A stretch of DNA of 64,000 nt from Apteryx mantelli (taxonomy: Eukaryota; Chordata; Aves; Apterygiformes; Apterygidae), in assembly GCF_036417845.1 (NCBI RefSeq), contig NC_089981.1, positions 20,790,001-20,854,000 of the forward strand, written 5' to 3'. The stretch's first letter is position 1; each line of letters opens with the position of its first letter. The position numbers and the translations under genes are program-made. Below, in pieces: positions 14,901 through 27,500 of the stretch. Below the pieces are notes generated by a model, which did not search any database, was not told where the DNA came from, and saw only the letters and a list, made by a program, of their open reading frames with translations.

Positions 14901-16044
14901 CGCGTAATATTTTACGCTGACGTCTCAAGGGAACCCCCCCTCTTAATGGGCAAGTGCCTCCAAACTGATACTAGTATTTACAGCTCCAGGCTGTTGGGGC
15001 CATCTCACCGTTAGTAATGACCACAGTCTCTTAGGGTGATACTTTTCAAATCCAGAAAAGAAATCATTTTCATGTCCTCCATCTGATTTCTTTTTCCTGT
15101 TTAAACTGGTGCTCGTGCTAACAAGGTATTGTAACTTCCTTTCAGCTCTCTCAAGTAACTAATGAGAGGGAAATATTCATGTGCAATCACTTGATGACAG
15201 ATTAACAAGGAAACTTACCCGCAATGAAGGGTTTGCACTAGGAGGAATACATGCTTTGAAAGCTGCCATTTTGCTTCTCTACAAAACTATTTTCCAAACG
15301 GTGGACTATGCAGTCTCCTAAACACTGGTTGAATCTTCCCCATTCATATTGCAAAACTTGTGAGTGATTTTTCCTCTTTATTATTTCTCATTAAAACATG
15401 AGGAAAGCATCCAGACAAACACTGCACAAGACTCTTGTGTTGTTTATTACCTGACTTTGTTGCAGTGATGTTCTTAGATTTTGTCATGCAAATGCCAGGG
15501 TGTAATTTTTAATAGCATAATTTGCAGTAGGTGGGTATCACTTAGCCACTGCATTTCTCTCCGTTAGCTAGCGCACAATGTTTTATTAGTTGTTTTTGCT
15601 TCCTAGTTTGTAAAAGCACACTACGGCTCTTTGTAATTGCAACTCTATGTAAATTAGACATTTGTATTGATTTCTGTTCTGTGTTAAACACCCCTGAGAT
15701 TTTTTCTGTAGAACAACATTACCACCTTGTGGCTGTTCAGGCCATCTACTGTTAGACTCGCAGAGGAACAAGACTTTCAAATAACTGCTAAGTCTTCTGC
15801 TAAACTGGCAGCCTTCTCTGCTTTATAGTTGCCCCTTACTTTCACTTGAACAGGAAAAAAAGGAAACTAAAATACTAAGAACAAAAAAAAATGTTCTACG
15901 TAGAATAAAAAAAATGTTCTGTGTATTTTTTTAAAACTAAAATCATTTATTTAAAAGAAAAAAAAAAAAAGCTATAAACCTTGACCCTGCAAATACTTGA
16001 ACCTTTTCTGCTGGAAACCCTTTACCTTGTTTCCCTCAAAGTTT
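11901..16044. other. Intergenic DNA, no gene recognised
   Basis: No coding exon or RNA gene is recognisable. The only clear structure is a 33-bp tandem duplication near 14.5 kb, listed separately. A/T homopolymer runs occur at 15.88-15.97 kb. Confidence 0.6.
14474..14530. repeat. Tandem duplication, 33-bp period
   Basis: The phrase 'gtcacatcgtgtctt' followed by 'tcactaaa' occurs at 14474 and again at 14507. That gives a 24-bp match with one C/T difference at a 33-bp spacing. It is a simple local duplication with no sign of coding. Confidence 0.85.
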
Positions 16045-16370
16045 AGCAAACTGTGGTTGTTTAGCTTAAAGAAGAGAATGCAAAAGGGTTATGAGAGAGG
16101 GCATAGTAACTGCCTTGAAACACAAAATCGGTAACTGCAAAGGCAACATGCTGTTTCCATGTCCATAGTCAATAAAAAAAGTACTAGGTATAAAAGGCGC
16201 AGAAAGAAAATTCTAGTTCTATATCAGGAAACACTTTCCAATAGCAGAGGACAGTGAAGCACTGGACTAGTTACTTGGAGGGATTGTGGAGTCTTTAACG
16301 CTGCAGGGCTTAAAAACAAGCACCCCTCAAGTATGGTTTAGCAGTAGTTGATCTTTCTGTGAACTGGAGA
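16045..16370 (+). mobile_element. Ancient CR1 LINE remnant (RT C-terminus and 3' UTR)
   Basis: The plus strand retains, in degraded form, the order of phrases at the end of CR1 ORF2 and its 3' UTR. It starts near 'gtttagcttaaagaagaga' (the conserved F-S-L-E-K-R region). Next come the 'agaaaattctagttctata' and 'aggaaacactttcc' region (R-x-N-F), then 'gaagcactgga' and 'ggagggattgtggagtctt' (the V-V-E/D-S-P region). It matches the older CR1 lineages shared with turtles and crocodilians better than young avian CR1. Frameshifts and stops are throughout, so it is a fossil. Ends are approximate. Confidence 0.75.
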
Positions 16371-19300
16371 ATAGTTTAGATGAGCTCTTGCATTTCTTTT
16401 TTGTGCAAAGATTTTATGAGTTGAAGAATTATTGGATTTGCAAATGGGAAAAGAATTCTGTCTGTGAGGAATTCCTGGCATTTCCTTAGTAGCTTGGTTG
16501 CCTTGATTGCTTTCTTACTTCTTTATGTTAGGAAAGGATATGATGAAAGAATAATTTCTTGTCATGTAAGAACTACTTTCTGAAAGAAATATATACGTTG
16601 TCTAGTATTTCTCCATAGAATTCTTTTTCTGTCTTTTCTCTTGCATAAATTAATAAAGATACAGCTAACAGAGCAAGGAGAAAGAATTACCAGAGGCCAT
16701 CTTCTTGCTTAGGTTAGAGCCATGGAAATCACCTCTTGTCACAAATTTAGTAGAGACACTACAACTCTCCTCTCTCCACCACCAGCCTCTCACGTCAAGA
16801 TCTCTTCTTTGCTCACTTAAAAGAAATTGTCAGGCCCAAAGTCAGCACAAAATTAAGGCCCTGCTGATCTACTCTTACTTCCAAATACTGCAATGTATAG
16901 CCTATATGTGGCTTTGCCATTGAAAGAAATATCCAGAAACCGCTGCCATGGCTATCTAATACTGTTGAGTCCCAAAATCCTGGCAGTATAGTGTGACTTT
17001 CATTTTCGGCTGCAGTGACTTGCTTCCATTCAGAAAAATAACCAAGTAGCAAATAATCCAGGTAGTAACACGAAGTTTTCCTGTTTAACAGTTGTTTGAA
17101 CTCGCCTCTGCTTTTAAGGTACCTCTTCAGGACAACTCTCCAAATAGTATAAATCCATTTTGTGTCCCAGAAATCAACAAACCTTTTTCGGTTTATAGCA
17201 GTCCAACCTTTGGCCTTCTAGCACAGACGCATTGAGCTATAAAGCTTTTTTATGAATAATATTTAAAAACTAAGAAACTCAGCAAAAAATATGCAGTCAT
17301 CAAAGCTTTTAAAACCCTGTGCACTGCAAATGCTGTGTGAGCAAATCGTGGCTGGCTTAGAACCCTACCTACCCATACTGCTGCAGAGCTGGCACGACAG
17401 AACAGAAATCGCTGCCGGGAAAACAGGAAAAGTGTCCCCTCTGAATGTGGTTTTGCTGGGAAGCGGCACTAGGAGGCTTGGAAGGGAAGTGCCGCGAGAC
17501 CGGTAAGGCTAAAGGGTTCACGCATGCAGAGGCTTTCAGGCTTTTGTCAGACTGTTAATGTATATTCACTGTTCAGTTTGAGAGTTACATTTTTCTTCAT
17601 TTAAAGGGCAGTCTTGCCTGCCTCAAACCACAGCTGAAGGTTTTGTTTGTTTTTGTCATTATTGGGCCTGAACTGAATCAGAGATGCTGCTAAAAAGGTA
17701 TTTTTCCCAGATGGTGTAGCGGAACGGTACAGTTTTCAGAAGGAGACGCGAGATCCATTTTCTAGAACAATTTTAAGCATTAAGGTACCAAAGTCTTATT
17801 ATCTTTCAGGGGAAGTTCAGGTGATGTCTGCACCAGAAACTTTAGCTGGCAGAACTTTTGTCAGCTTTCAGCGGCTGGCGCCCCAGCATTCCCATAGTGC
17901 GCATGGACTTGACTGTTTGCCAGCGCCGGGTGTTCTTACTGCAAGATGCATAAGCAAAAGATCTGGCCCATGTTGCGTATGAGCCCAGGGCTGTAATCAC
18001 ACGTTGCTATGTATTTGCCTTGGCATTTTATTAGCACTTGTTTGGCCTTGTGATGCTGGCGAGATGGTTTTATTTGCTGGCTAGATCACAACTGTGGTTA
18101 GATATATGTAAACCTGTGGTAACAAAGAACAACTTTTGTCAGTACAAGTTAGTAGTGTCATCCAGGCTTTCTCCTGTAAGGGCCAGATTTTTTAATGTAC
18201 TTTGACATCTTGAGATTCAAATTAGGATCAAGCTGGATTCCTAAGTGCACACAAATTCTTCCTTTAATGACGTTTCGCATAGCATATAAATAAAATTTTG
18301 ACTCCCACTGGGAGTTCAACACCCGACCTGCTTGCACACTTCTGTAAATCCAGTCAAGCATGTCTGCATCTCCACATACCTTAAGGCTTCCAAAAACCTG
18401 GCCTTAAATCACTTTTGAAAATAGAGGATCAGGATCCTATGTTCTCTTGACTCTTCCGAAAAATGTACCTCAAGTCTGTCCGCTACAGATAAGATTCCAC
18501 TCTGAATTCATAAAAAGTAGCAAGGCAAAAAGGGTTGTTTGTTTTCGCACAAGGAAAAGCAGCCTTTCTATCTGGCTGAAAAAAGGAATAATACCTGTGC
18601 GTAATGGCTTCTGTAGAGTGAAGAAAGCAAAACATGTTAAATCTGCTTCCCTGTACCCAGTCAAGAAAACTTGTCTGGCTAACACTGTCACAAATGTGCG
18701 TTATTGGTAATTACTCTATATTATGCTAATAGGTAGCTAGACTGGGGAGAAGGATACTAAAATAATGATTACCATGACAAAACTATTATGTTTTGTCAAA
18801 CAGAGTTCTGGAAGCAGATGTTTGAGGGCTGTGGTGAGAGATAAAATACTGTTTATAATATATGGTGAGAAAGGAATTCAAATGAAAATGGAACAAAAGG
18901 CAGAGAGAAAATGTAATCATTCTGAAAAAAGTTTTCTATAGTTTGAGCTACATAAAATTAATTAAGATTTCACAGATTACGGGACATTTCCAAATAACAA
19001 AGAGAAACAGTATCATTTCTGTAATGGCCCTTTTGAATCAGTGGAGGATTCTGAAGGCATAAAATGACAGAAGGGTTTCATGAGTAATGTACTTTGCAGC
19101 AGGTGGGAAGGAGGAGAACAGTGTACGGCATGAGAGCGACTATAGCCTTTTTTTCTGAATGTACGTTCGATGTAAAACCTGCTATGTACAGAACTGAAAT
19201 GTTATCATAACATTGCTCCGCTGGATGGGTCAAATCTGAACTGATATAAATAGCCGTACCTCAGGGTTGTCAGTGCCTCTGTATTGAGTTTGATGATTCT

Positions 19301-21599
19301 CAGATCTACCCTCTCTTAGAAGAGGAATTATAGAGGAATTATAGAGGAATTAAGAGGAATTATGGAAGAACTATAGAGAACTACATCTCCCTGAAACTGC
19401 AGAAGGATCTTTGCAAAGCAGGATACTAATCCTCTACACTGAAATCTGAATAAATAGCAAGCAAAGAATACTAGGTCTACAAATGTGAGATAGGGACTTA
19501 CATTGACATAAACGATCAGAGTCTCAGTTTTAAATCTTGTCTGAGAAATATCACCTTCAGTAATGAGTACCTAAACCTGATGGAGTATTCTCTGATGGAT
19601 CAGTTTTCAACTCAATAGAACTGTTTCAAGAGAACCTATAACCTCATAAACATTCTGAAAGGGAAATTACGGAAGCAATCCGTTTTGAATTAATCATTTC
19701 CATGTTTGTAAGTGATAGTCAATGTTCACATTAGAAATTATAACATAACAAAGTCAAAAATATTTTAAACAAATTGAATAGAACCATTTTATCCCAATCT
19801 GAGATAGAAGATATTTTGGTATTTTAGATTTTCCCCTGAGACAGACATTCTGTATGAGACCTGTGAATGTCCCCTAGCACTCAGAAAAGCTGTGTGATTT
19901 GTATGTACTTAATCAGTGAAAAATCTGTAGAGATCAAGTCAATCAGAAATACCACAGTGATGGAACACATGAGCTGAATCTCGAGGGCTCTGAGAATAAA
20001 TATTTGGGAAGAATGCAGTGCTTTAAAAGGAAGGACATAAAATAATTCTCATCTGTAGCTCCCTTCCAACTTTGCGAAGCTCAGTTTTGTGAAATGCTTA
20101 GTGCTGCACGCAAAGTTAGAAATGCCTTACTCTCCAAAATATTGAATATTGAGCCCTAAGTATCTCATATCAGCAACTGACATTCATCTACCCAACTACT
20201 GAGTCCGAGTAGTAGAGCAATCTGAATTGCTGTTTTCTCTCGGTGGTCAAGTTATATGTTGTCCCCAGTCCTTGCTCAATCCTCACAAAATTAAGTATCA
20301 GAACTAGTATTTGCTTTAATGTACAAACAAATGATCGATCACAAAACAGACAGAAAAAGTACTGATGTTTATTGAGGCACTTCATTAATTAGTGAAAATT
20401 CATTTGTTCTACTAATACACTTAGCTCTAATCCTTCCTTTAATCCTCATATCTGCCTCAGAAATCTCCTGAGGTAATTAATATCCTGTACTAATTGCAAA
20501 ATACTATTTCCTGTGTGTCCATTTCTAACTTTTTTTTTGTATTGCATATTCTGAAAGCATGTGAAAAATGTCATGGCTTTTCCTGTGAGTTATTAATGCA
20601 TTACTTCACATACTATCTCATATCTCCTCATGTTGTTTGAAAGGCAAAAAAACAGCTAAGAAGTGGCTAGAACCTTCTGTGAACTAATTTACCCCGAGAC
20701 GCTCCGTTATCTTAGGAGGATAGCGTGCTCGTTAGACAAAAAGGACTATAAATACAGTACTGTAATACAATAAAAAGTTCCTTTTTATTGTAATACTAAA
20801 CTTGAAAGCAGATTTATGTTGCTCCCAGTATCAAGCTTTCTCAGTATTCTGAGTGCCTACCTAATTTCTGTATGCTAATTTTTGCAGTCTGACCTTTCCG
20901 TGAGTAGACAGGTGGGAAAATACATGTATCCTATCAGCTGCCTAATGACTTCCTCGTCTGAATAGGCTGTTTGGTGTCAGCTGTGCCCCCGGAAATAGCC
21001 TCTTCTACGCTGAACCAGTCTTCACGTAAACAAGTCCCAGGGAGATTACCTGGCGGGTGGAGCACTGTTTTAAAGCCATCCCTTTTTTGGTTAAATGTGG
21101 TATTCATTTCTGCGGAATTGTTAGGCAAAAATTTGGAATTTTTAAGTTTCCTTTGTAAATCGGCATGGGATGCTGGGCAGATGAAGAATCCCCCTTTCAT
21201 TGACTTTGAACTGCGGGTCACGTCGTGAGGGTGGTTTTGTAAATCTGTGCACACAAATGTCCATAACGTGTTGTAAGAAACAGTTCAGGCTGGGACCTCT
21301 TGAGCTAATTGAACCAACTGGGACCAACAGCCTTTGATGGACTTTTCTTCCATGAATTTAGCTGTTTCCTTTCAGAACCAATGAAACCTCCACAACACAC
21401 CGTGCCTATCAGCACCGTGATTTCATTTTGAAGTGCATGGAAAAGGACTTTTTCTGGGGTACGGTCCTAAACGGTTTCTTGATCATTCCATCAGGTGATT
21501 CATGAATTCCTGGGTTACAAGGAGTGAATTCCCCCGGCCCGTTCTCCATGATGTTCCAGACTGTCAACTCTCTCCTTATGAGTCTGATTCTCTAGCTAA
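16371..21599. other. Intergenic DNA, no gene recognised
   Basis: No supported gene. The stretch 17291-17506 is somewhat GC-rich, open on the plus strand for 71 codons and followed by a donor-like 'ccggtaaggct'. It has no recognisable domain and no acceptor partner that I can defend. An 11-bp tandem repeat lies at 19.32 kb. Confidence 0.55.
19321..19363. repeat. 11-bp tandem repeat, about four copies
   Basis: The unit 'agaggaattat' is repeated about four times, with one copy lacking a base. It is a simple minisatellite-like array in intergenic DNA. Confidence 0.85.
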
Positions 21600-22110
21600 A
21601 GAGTCACAGTCTGTTTAATCGCCGTGGGTGTAAAAAGGTGCTCCCTGTCACTGAAGGTACTCAACACTTTTCTCTATAGCTTTTCTAGCTCTACAGTACG
21701 CTTTTTTTTTTTTTGCAGTGAGGTAACCAGAACTGCAACCAGTGTCAAAGTTGGGCCTGGAGGTATAATGATGTTTTCTGGGTTGTTTTCAGCTTTTTTC
21801 ATTATAATTCTTAACATTCCATTTGCCTTTTTAACTGCTGCTGAGGTTTAAAGCAACGTTTTTAGAGGACCGTGTACAGTGAGTGTAAGCTTTTTTTCCT
21901 GAGATAATTTAGACCGCTATTATATGTAGGTAAATTAAGGTTATTTTTCTCCATGTGTATTCCTTTGCTCGTATCAGCATTTAATATCATCTGCCATTCT
22001 GTTGTTTGGGCACCCAGAATCAGCCAGCCTCCTCTTCATTGTCGGTTCTGTTTGACCGCTGAGTAATTTCCTATCGTTGGCAAACATTACAGCAAAGTTT
22101 GACTCATTTT
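21600..22110 (-). mobile_element. Ancient CR1 LINE remnant, ORF2 region, inverted
   Basis: Read on the minus strand, this carries the degraded middle-to-late ORF2 segment of an old CR1. Landmarks on the plus strand are 'gaggtaaccagaactgcaac', 'ggtataatgatgttttctg', 'attcttaacattccatttgc', 'tttttaactgctgctga', 'gtgtattcctttgctcg' and 'catctgccattctgttg', in the order and spacing of the widespread reptilian CR1 (L3-like) family. A T13 run at about 21.70 kb has expanded inside it. Many stops and indels mark it as old. Ends are approximate. Confidence 0.8.
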
Positions 22111-24310
22111 TTTAGACTTCAGCTTTTGTCTTGAAGGCAGATATATGTTTGATCTAGTCCTACACAGAAGTGGGATGTGTTTTATGGAAATGGACAAATT
22201 AGTAAAATAAGAGTCTCTTTTTCTATTTTCTGCTGAAACCTATAGCATCTTTTTATCTTCTCTTTGCTCTGTTGAAACTCGAGGCTTTCAAATTATGGTG
22301 TAAAGGCCATCTTTTATCCAGCATTTGTTTGAGAGGCTGATTATGGAGATAATATTCCAACTATTTGCAGAATTTAGATCTGAGACATGGAGATGTAAGA
22401 AATTCTTTAAATAAAACGAGAACATTAATAAAATAAGAATGTTACTGAAATCTGCATAGGAAAAAGAAAACCCTTTACTGCTTTTCTTTTGATTTTAGAA
22501 AGTTAAGAGCAGTGGAGGATAAAGAAACTTTAAAAATTGTAGCTTGCTCTGTATTTTGGAATATTATTACCAATATGAACTTCAATGTGGTAATTACTGA
22601 GTGAAAGGGTACGCACTGTCTTCAGCAATTAAATAAAAATGATCCGTTGTGTTTTTTATAATCTATGCATATAACAGAGCAGTGTAAAGAGCTTGTGGGA
22701 CTCCCTGCTTAGACACTGTTGGAAATCTTCCCAGGAGCTTGGTCTCACGAGGTTTTTCACTGTAAAGAATTTCAAGCAACCATTGCAACGAGACTGCATG
22801 CAATATATCTACCACCATGTAGGACGCATTTTAACTTTAATGAGGTTGACAGTGTGCTAATTTGATTTAAATAATATTAACCGTTTACTTTAAACTCAGT
22901 TCCTTATCTTCTGTGAAAAGAAAACAAATTTAATGCTAAGATTATGTTCTCTTTATGTGATTGTAGATTCAACTGCTTTTTTGTAGAAAGATGACGTGTG
23001 ACTGAGGGCTGCAAATGCATACTGCTTTTTAGCAATTCAGAACCAAAGTCCATGGAAGTCAGTGGAAAGATTCCGCTTGATTTTAGTGGGCTCTGGTCAA
23101 GTCTAGAAACTGAACATTACTAGTGAAATTGAGAGTCTGAAACTACTGAATTATAGTAATGTATGCAAGTTAAATTTCGTTCTATTCATTTTGCAAGTTT
23201 TGGAATCCCACTAATTTATCAAATAGTGTAGGTCCTGCAGCACTTTCAGTGTGTACTTTTTGCATTACTCCTTCCAAAACACCCCAGTAAATCTCCCTCC
23301 GAAGCTCTCGCTCGAAAGCCCATTGAATCTGATGGAAAATGTACTCTGATAACATTGGACATTAGATCAGAGGCAGAGCGATTATCAAAGGGACAGCACA
23401 AACTGATTGACAAGGGGCGCCTTGTGGCTTCAAATTAGCCACTAATGGCTTGGCTTCTAGAACATATTCTGCTATGATAAAAGTGAAAAACAGATTATGT
23501 AATAGTTGTTCTGCGAAATTTCCTGTCAGTCTGTGTGCTCTGGTAAGCAACATTTTGAAAGGACAGTATTTCATTGCACTAGGCTCAGTGTGAAAGTCAT
23601 CTAAATGTGAAGAACCTTTATAAAATTTTGCATCTTCTCAAACCTTTCCTTATTTGTTCTGCAACATTTATTCTATAGGGGCATAGCATTCTGGTCCTGG
23701 TGCATCAAAGCTCTTCAGTATTTGCTAAGCATGTATTCAAGCGCTTTGCTGGACCTGGACTAAAGACCCTTGTAAAATCAAGTATTTGTTTAGCTTTGGA
23801 GCAGGCAGTAGAGTTTCATCGTTAAAGAGCACAGATGCAATATTGTAGACAGCATAGGAAGTGCACAGCTTGTGCAACTAGCACTTTGTTTAAGAAGATT
23901 TGTGTGAACTTGTGCAGAACAGTTAAATTTGTGTTCCTTGAAGCTAAGCTACAGTGTGGGGGCTGGTTTATTACAGGTGAATAACATGAAATGTAAAATG
24001 AACATCAATCTGCTTCATGTCAATGAAAACATGGACAGGAAGAAAGATTTCCATGGAGCAGAGAAGTACAGACAGATCATCTCTGTGACATAGAAAGACT
24101 GTGCAACGGTAGCGGTGTGCGGTCACTTCTCTTGTGCTTCTCAGAATCAGTCACCTAAGTGCTTAATAGGCAGTATTTGCTTTAGTTCACTGTAATTTTT
24201 ATTAATATAGATACAACATAGTCTAAATAATTTCACTTGGGTTTGGTATACTAGGTATTGTGTGCTGTTGTGCATTTAATTTTAAAATGCTGTTTAAAGG
24301 GAAATGAATC
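22111..24310. other. Intergenic DNA just downstream of galanin
   Basis: No gene recognised. A weak palindromic phrase around 23.04-23.10 kb ('gtccatggaagtcagtgga' followed by 'ttgattttagtgggctctgg') resembles the near-palindromic amniote MITE-like repeats built on 'gaagtcaatgg'. It is too short to assign. Confidence 0.5.
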
Positions 24311-24314
24311 AAAA

Positions 24315-24545
24315 TGTAATTGCTCCTTATTTTTATTTTATCATTTGCCTACAGAAAATTTTTACCAAGGCAAAATTTTACAATGCAACATCACAGGAAA
24401 AAAAAAGAAAAACCAAGAAGGCATAATGCTGTTTGCCATTTACCAGATTAATGTAACCAATAATTCTCATCTTTTGGTCATTTGGATCTTTTGTTTAGAA
24501 TTCAGTCTAAATTTACACTACAACAAAATAAAAATATATTCTTTT
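24315..24545 (-). other. GAL 3' untranslated region (predicted)
   Basis: This runs from the galanin stop codon to just past the first good poly(A) signal on the minus strand. It is AT-rich, as expected. The length, about 230 nt, is inferred from the signal at 24337-24332; the actual cleavage site is not visible. A second AATAAA at 24203-24198 could give a longer form. Confidence 0.6.
24332..24337 (-). terminator. GAL polyadenylation signal AATAAA
   Basis: The plus-strand hexamer 'tttatt' reads AATAAA on the minus strand, about 210 nt after the galanin stop. It lies in an A/T-rich context (minus strand 'ataaaataaaaataagg') with overlapping near-signals. Cleavage would be expected 10-30 nt further on, around 24310-24320. 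Confidence 0.65.
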
Positions 24546-24598
24546 TCAAGATTGGTTCGTTTCCTCTGGTGAAGGTAGATTGTCGAATGCTCCCGCCT
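24546..24598 (-). CDS. GAL: GAL coding exon 6 (GMAP C-terminus)
   Basis: The acceptor is a long polypyrimidine tract ending 'tttttgcag' on the minus strand. The exon starts in phase 1 (AG completes the Glu codon) and reads E-AGAFDNLPSPEETNQS, then TGA at 24548-24546. The 'EAGA-D-LP' motif is the conserved start of the last galanin exon in vertebrates. It carries only the tail of GMAP and the 3' UTR. Confidence 0.93.
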
Positions 24599-27500
24599 CT
24601 GCAAAAAGGAAAAAAAAGAAAAATCTGAGAATTAACAAATATGTAAGTATGCATATTAATCTGAGCAATTAAATAAAGATCCAGTTTCAGTAGTGTACAT
24701 CTTTGTGTTTCTTCTCTCAACTGTAAGAGGCCATCCTTGTACTTCTCATGGTTTCATTTCTAAACTGTGGATTTTCTTTTGAATATTAATGATCTCTCCC
24801 TGTTCAAGTTCTCACTTTTTTAAGAAACAGCCACAACTTTCCTCATGAATTTTACCAATTTCATTACGTCAACTGAGAGAGCTGAATCTCAGCATCTCAA
24901 AAGTTTTCATGTTATCCAGTTAGGGCCATCATCCTACATCTAGCTGTAGACAGGCAAACTTTTAAACCTGGAGGGAGTCATTTTAAAAGAAAGAGGTAAA
25001 GGCCGCTTTTAGTGATCTCTAAGATATTTCTTATAATGATATCAGTTTAAATATTCACTTTATCTTGCAGGTGGAAATTTATGTCTAATTGGAATAACCA
25101 TTCCCTGAATGCCATTGTCAGGATTGTTTTTTCAAGGGAAAATATTTGAATCAGTGTATTTAATGTAGTAAAGTGAAATTTGAGAAGTATTAAAACATCT
25201 CTACTACATTAACACTATTATCAAAGTAAGGTGTGGTTTTTCACCTCGAAAATCAGAAGTTCTGTGTAAGAGTTTGTAGCAGGTCTTGCCAATAAATATT
25301 GCTAAGGGGGAATGCTGTAACATTCTGTGTCTTTTGTAACCTGGGAATACAAGAACCATCTCAGGGAAAAGCCATTTTATATAATTTGGAGATTCCTTTT
25401 TCATTTATTCTGAAGACAGATGGTAACAATACAGTTTATTCTGAATAGAAAGAGCTGTATGTCATTACTGTCCTAAACAAGGACTTGTCATTCTGCAGGT
25501 TACAGTGCAGCCTTTTTTGCTCACTTGTGCCGGGGAAGAAGTAGCTTGTGCTTCTATGAGATGCATTTTTTCTTGCCTGACTCAGCAGCTCTTAGCCTGC
25601 GCATCAGAGCATGCATGTGGAAAGCTCAGCACGTCTCACACCCTTTCTTATTCGGCCCAGATACTAGCTTTGCTGCCGGAGCTCACACAGCAGGGTATTT
25701 CTATACTCCGAATGTTTCTATAGCCCTCAGTGTTTAGGGCTCCTTTTTCCTCGTAGTGGCACAATAACCAAGTTTCTTTTTTGTCCACAATGAATATACA
25801 GGACCAATCTACTTTAAATATATATTGGAATTATGTTAGGCTCTTCATACAAGAGCCATGTTCACAAATATTTTATGTGCACTAATCATAAAGAGTTTCT
25901 GTAGCATATGCAAAATTGGTTAAATAAGCACTCTGTTGATGTTTTCTGTAGAGAGAATTTTTTTTGGGGGGTGGATGCAAATCATTTAGAAAATGATGCC
26001 AAAGATGGCTAGAATTTCATTTCCAAGATATATAGGTTGAAAATGAATAAGTCTGAGTATTTTTTTTCTTAATAATGAAATTAATAAAATACAAATGTAA
26101 CAACTAGCTCTTTAGTATTATTCCACAGCATACTTTTACTGCAAAATTACTTATAATTGTATATGAAGGTAAGAATATAGAAGTTACAGATTTATTGAAT
26201 TATCTGCTTTCTGAGCCAGAGAATCTCAATCCAATGTTTACAGTGACAATATTTTTTTCTCATTATTTTCTTTGCAAGAACATACTACTTTTTTGTAGGC
26301 AAGAGCTTTAAAAGGGCTGGAAAAGATACAAAATTTACAGTTTGCTTTGGCTGAAGTTTTTTGAGAACCTTATTCATAAGTTCGTAACATAACGTAGTGG
26401 AGATGTTTTAATACTTCTCAAATTTCACTTTACTACATTAAATACACTGATTTAAAAAAAAAAAAAAAACCCTCAGAAGAAATCAGGTTTCCCCTTCCCT
26501 TGATGCTATAATAAAGTTATTCTTATAGAATCAGCTGCGAGCTCAGTTCTACAATTCTTGTCACAATTGTAATGACTCCACAGAGAATTTCACTAGTGGC
26601 ATTTTGAGCTGTTTATTAACATGAAGCTGAGTGTTGTTACAATGTTACGTGTGACTTTATTGTAGAATACATGCAGAAGGGGGAGATGTATATCTTTGTC
26701 ATGAAAATAAATGTTTCGGAATTCCTACCAACTGTTCTTGGCAATAAACTAAGGTTTTGCTTAGCATAAAACAATTTGATAATTTATTATCTCCCATGTA
26801 CTCAGACTGTATGTAATCTATGTTTTCAGCTTTCCTAAAAGTTGGGTCCATACAATTTTAGTAGTAGATGTTATTATTTTTACAGTGCCCAGAGGAATCA
26901 AATGGTATTAGAAGCCTGCTGTGTTGGAGCTTCATTCACCTGCACTGCACTAAAATGGAATTGACAGTCCCTCTCCAGAGATGCTCTTCGAAGTCTTGCA
27001 CGCACAATTCCGGAGGAAAGATTTGTACGTTCAAGAAAAGTCCTATCTTCTCAATAATTTTTACACCGGTAAGGCTGACAGAATAAGATCTTTAGTGATT
27101 CTGCTAAATGTAACCAGATTAAAAAGGTGTTCACTAACCTTTAAGATGCAAGTAAGTCAAAAATTCGATTACTGTGCGCACAATATTTTCATCAGCCAGT
27201 GGTCTTCCAAGATTACCTAGAAAACATGTTGTTTATTAATGTTAACATGATAAAGATTTAATGCATGTACTATTGTGGCTAAGTTTGTAAGCACTTGAAA
27301 AGTTTGATCTGAAAAAAAATCCTTAAAATCATTAATGGAAAACATCAGGGCAGTATTTTGTCCCATACAAGGAGACATTTCATGGAAGAGCAAAGGAACT
27401 CTAAAGTAATTGTAATTCTCAGAATCAAAGTTACCCAGCTTTGTACATTGTTGCTGTGTAGGAGCTACTTTGTCACCTTAGTGGTCATGGTTTTTAAGGC

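Noticed and set aside
17291..17506. Open frame followed by a donor-like 'ccggtaaggct'
   Set aside because: No acceptor or partner exon can be defended, and the translation has no known domain. It could be a non-coding exon but is not supported.
20934..21254. A 106-codon minus-strand frame considered as a galanin terminal exon or other gene
   Set aside because: It lacks the EAGA-D-LP motif; the true last exon was found at 24598-24546. Overlapping plus-strand frames suggest chance.
22660..22800. Possible continuation of the ancient CR1 at 21.6 kb
   Set aside because: Only one short phrase ('gggactccctgctta') resembles the element; too little to extend the call.
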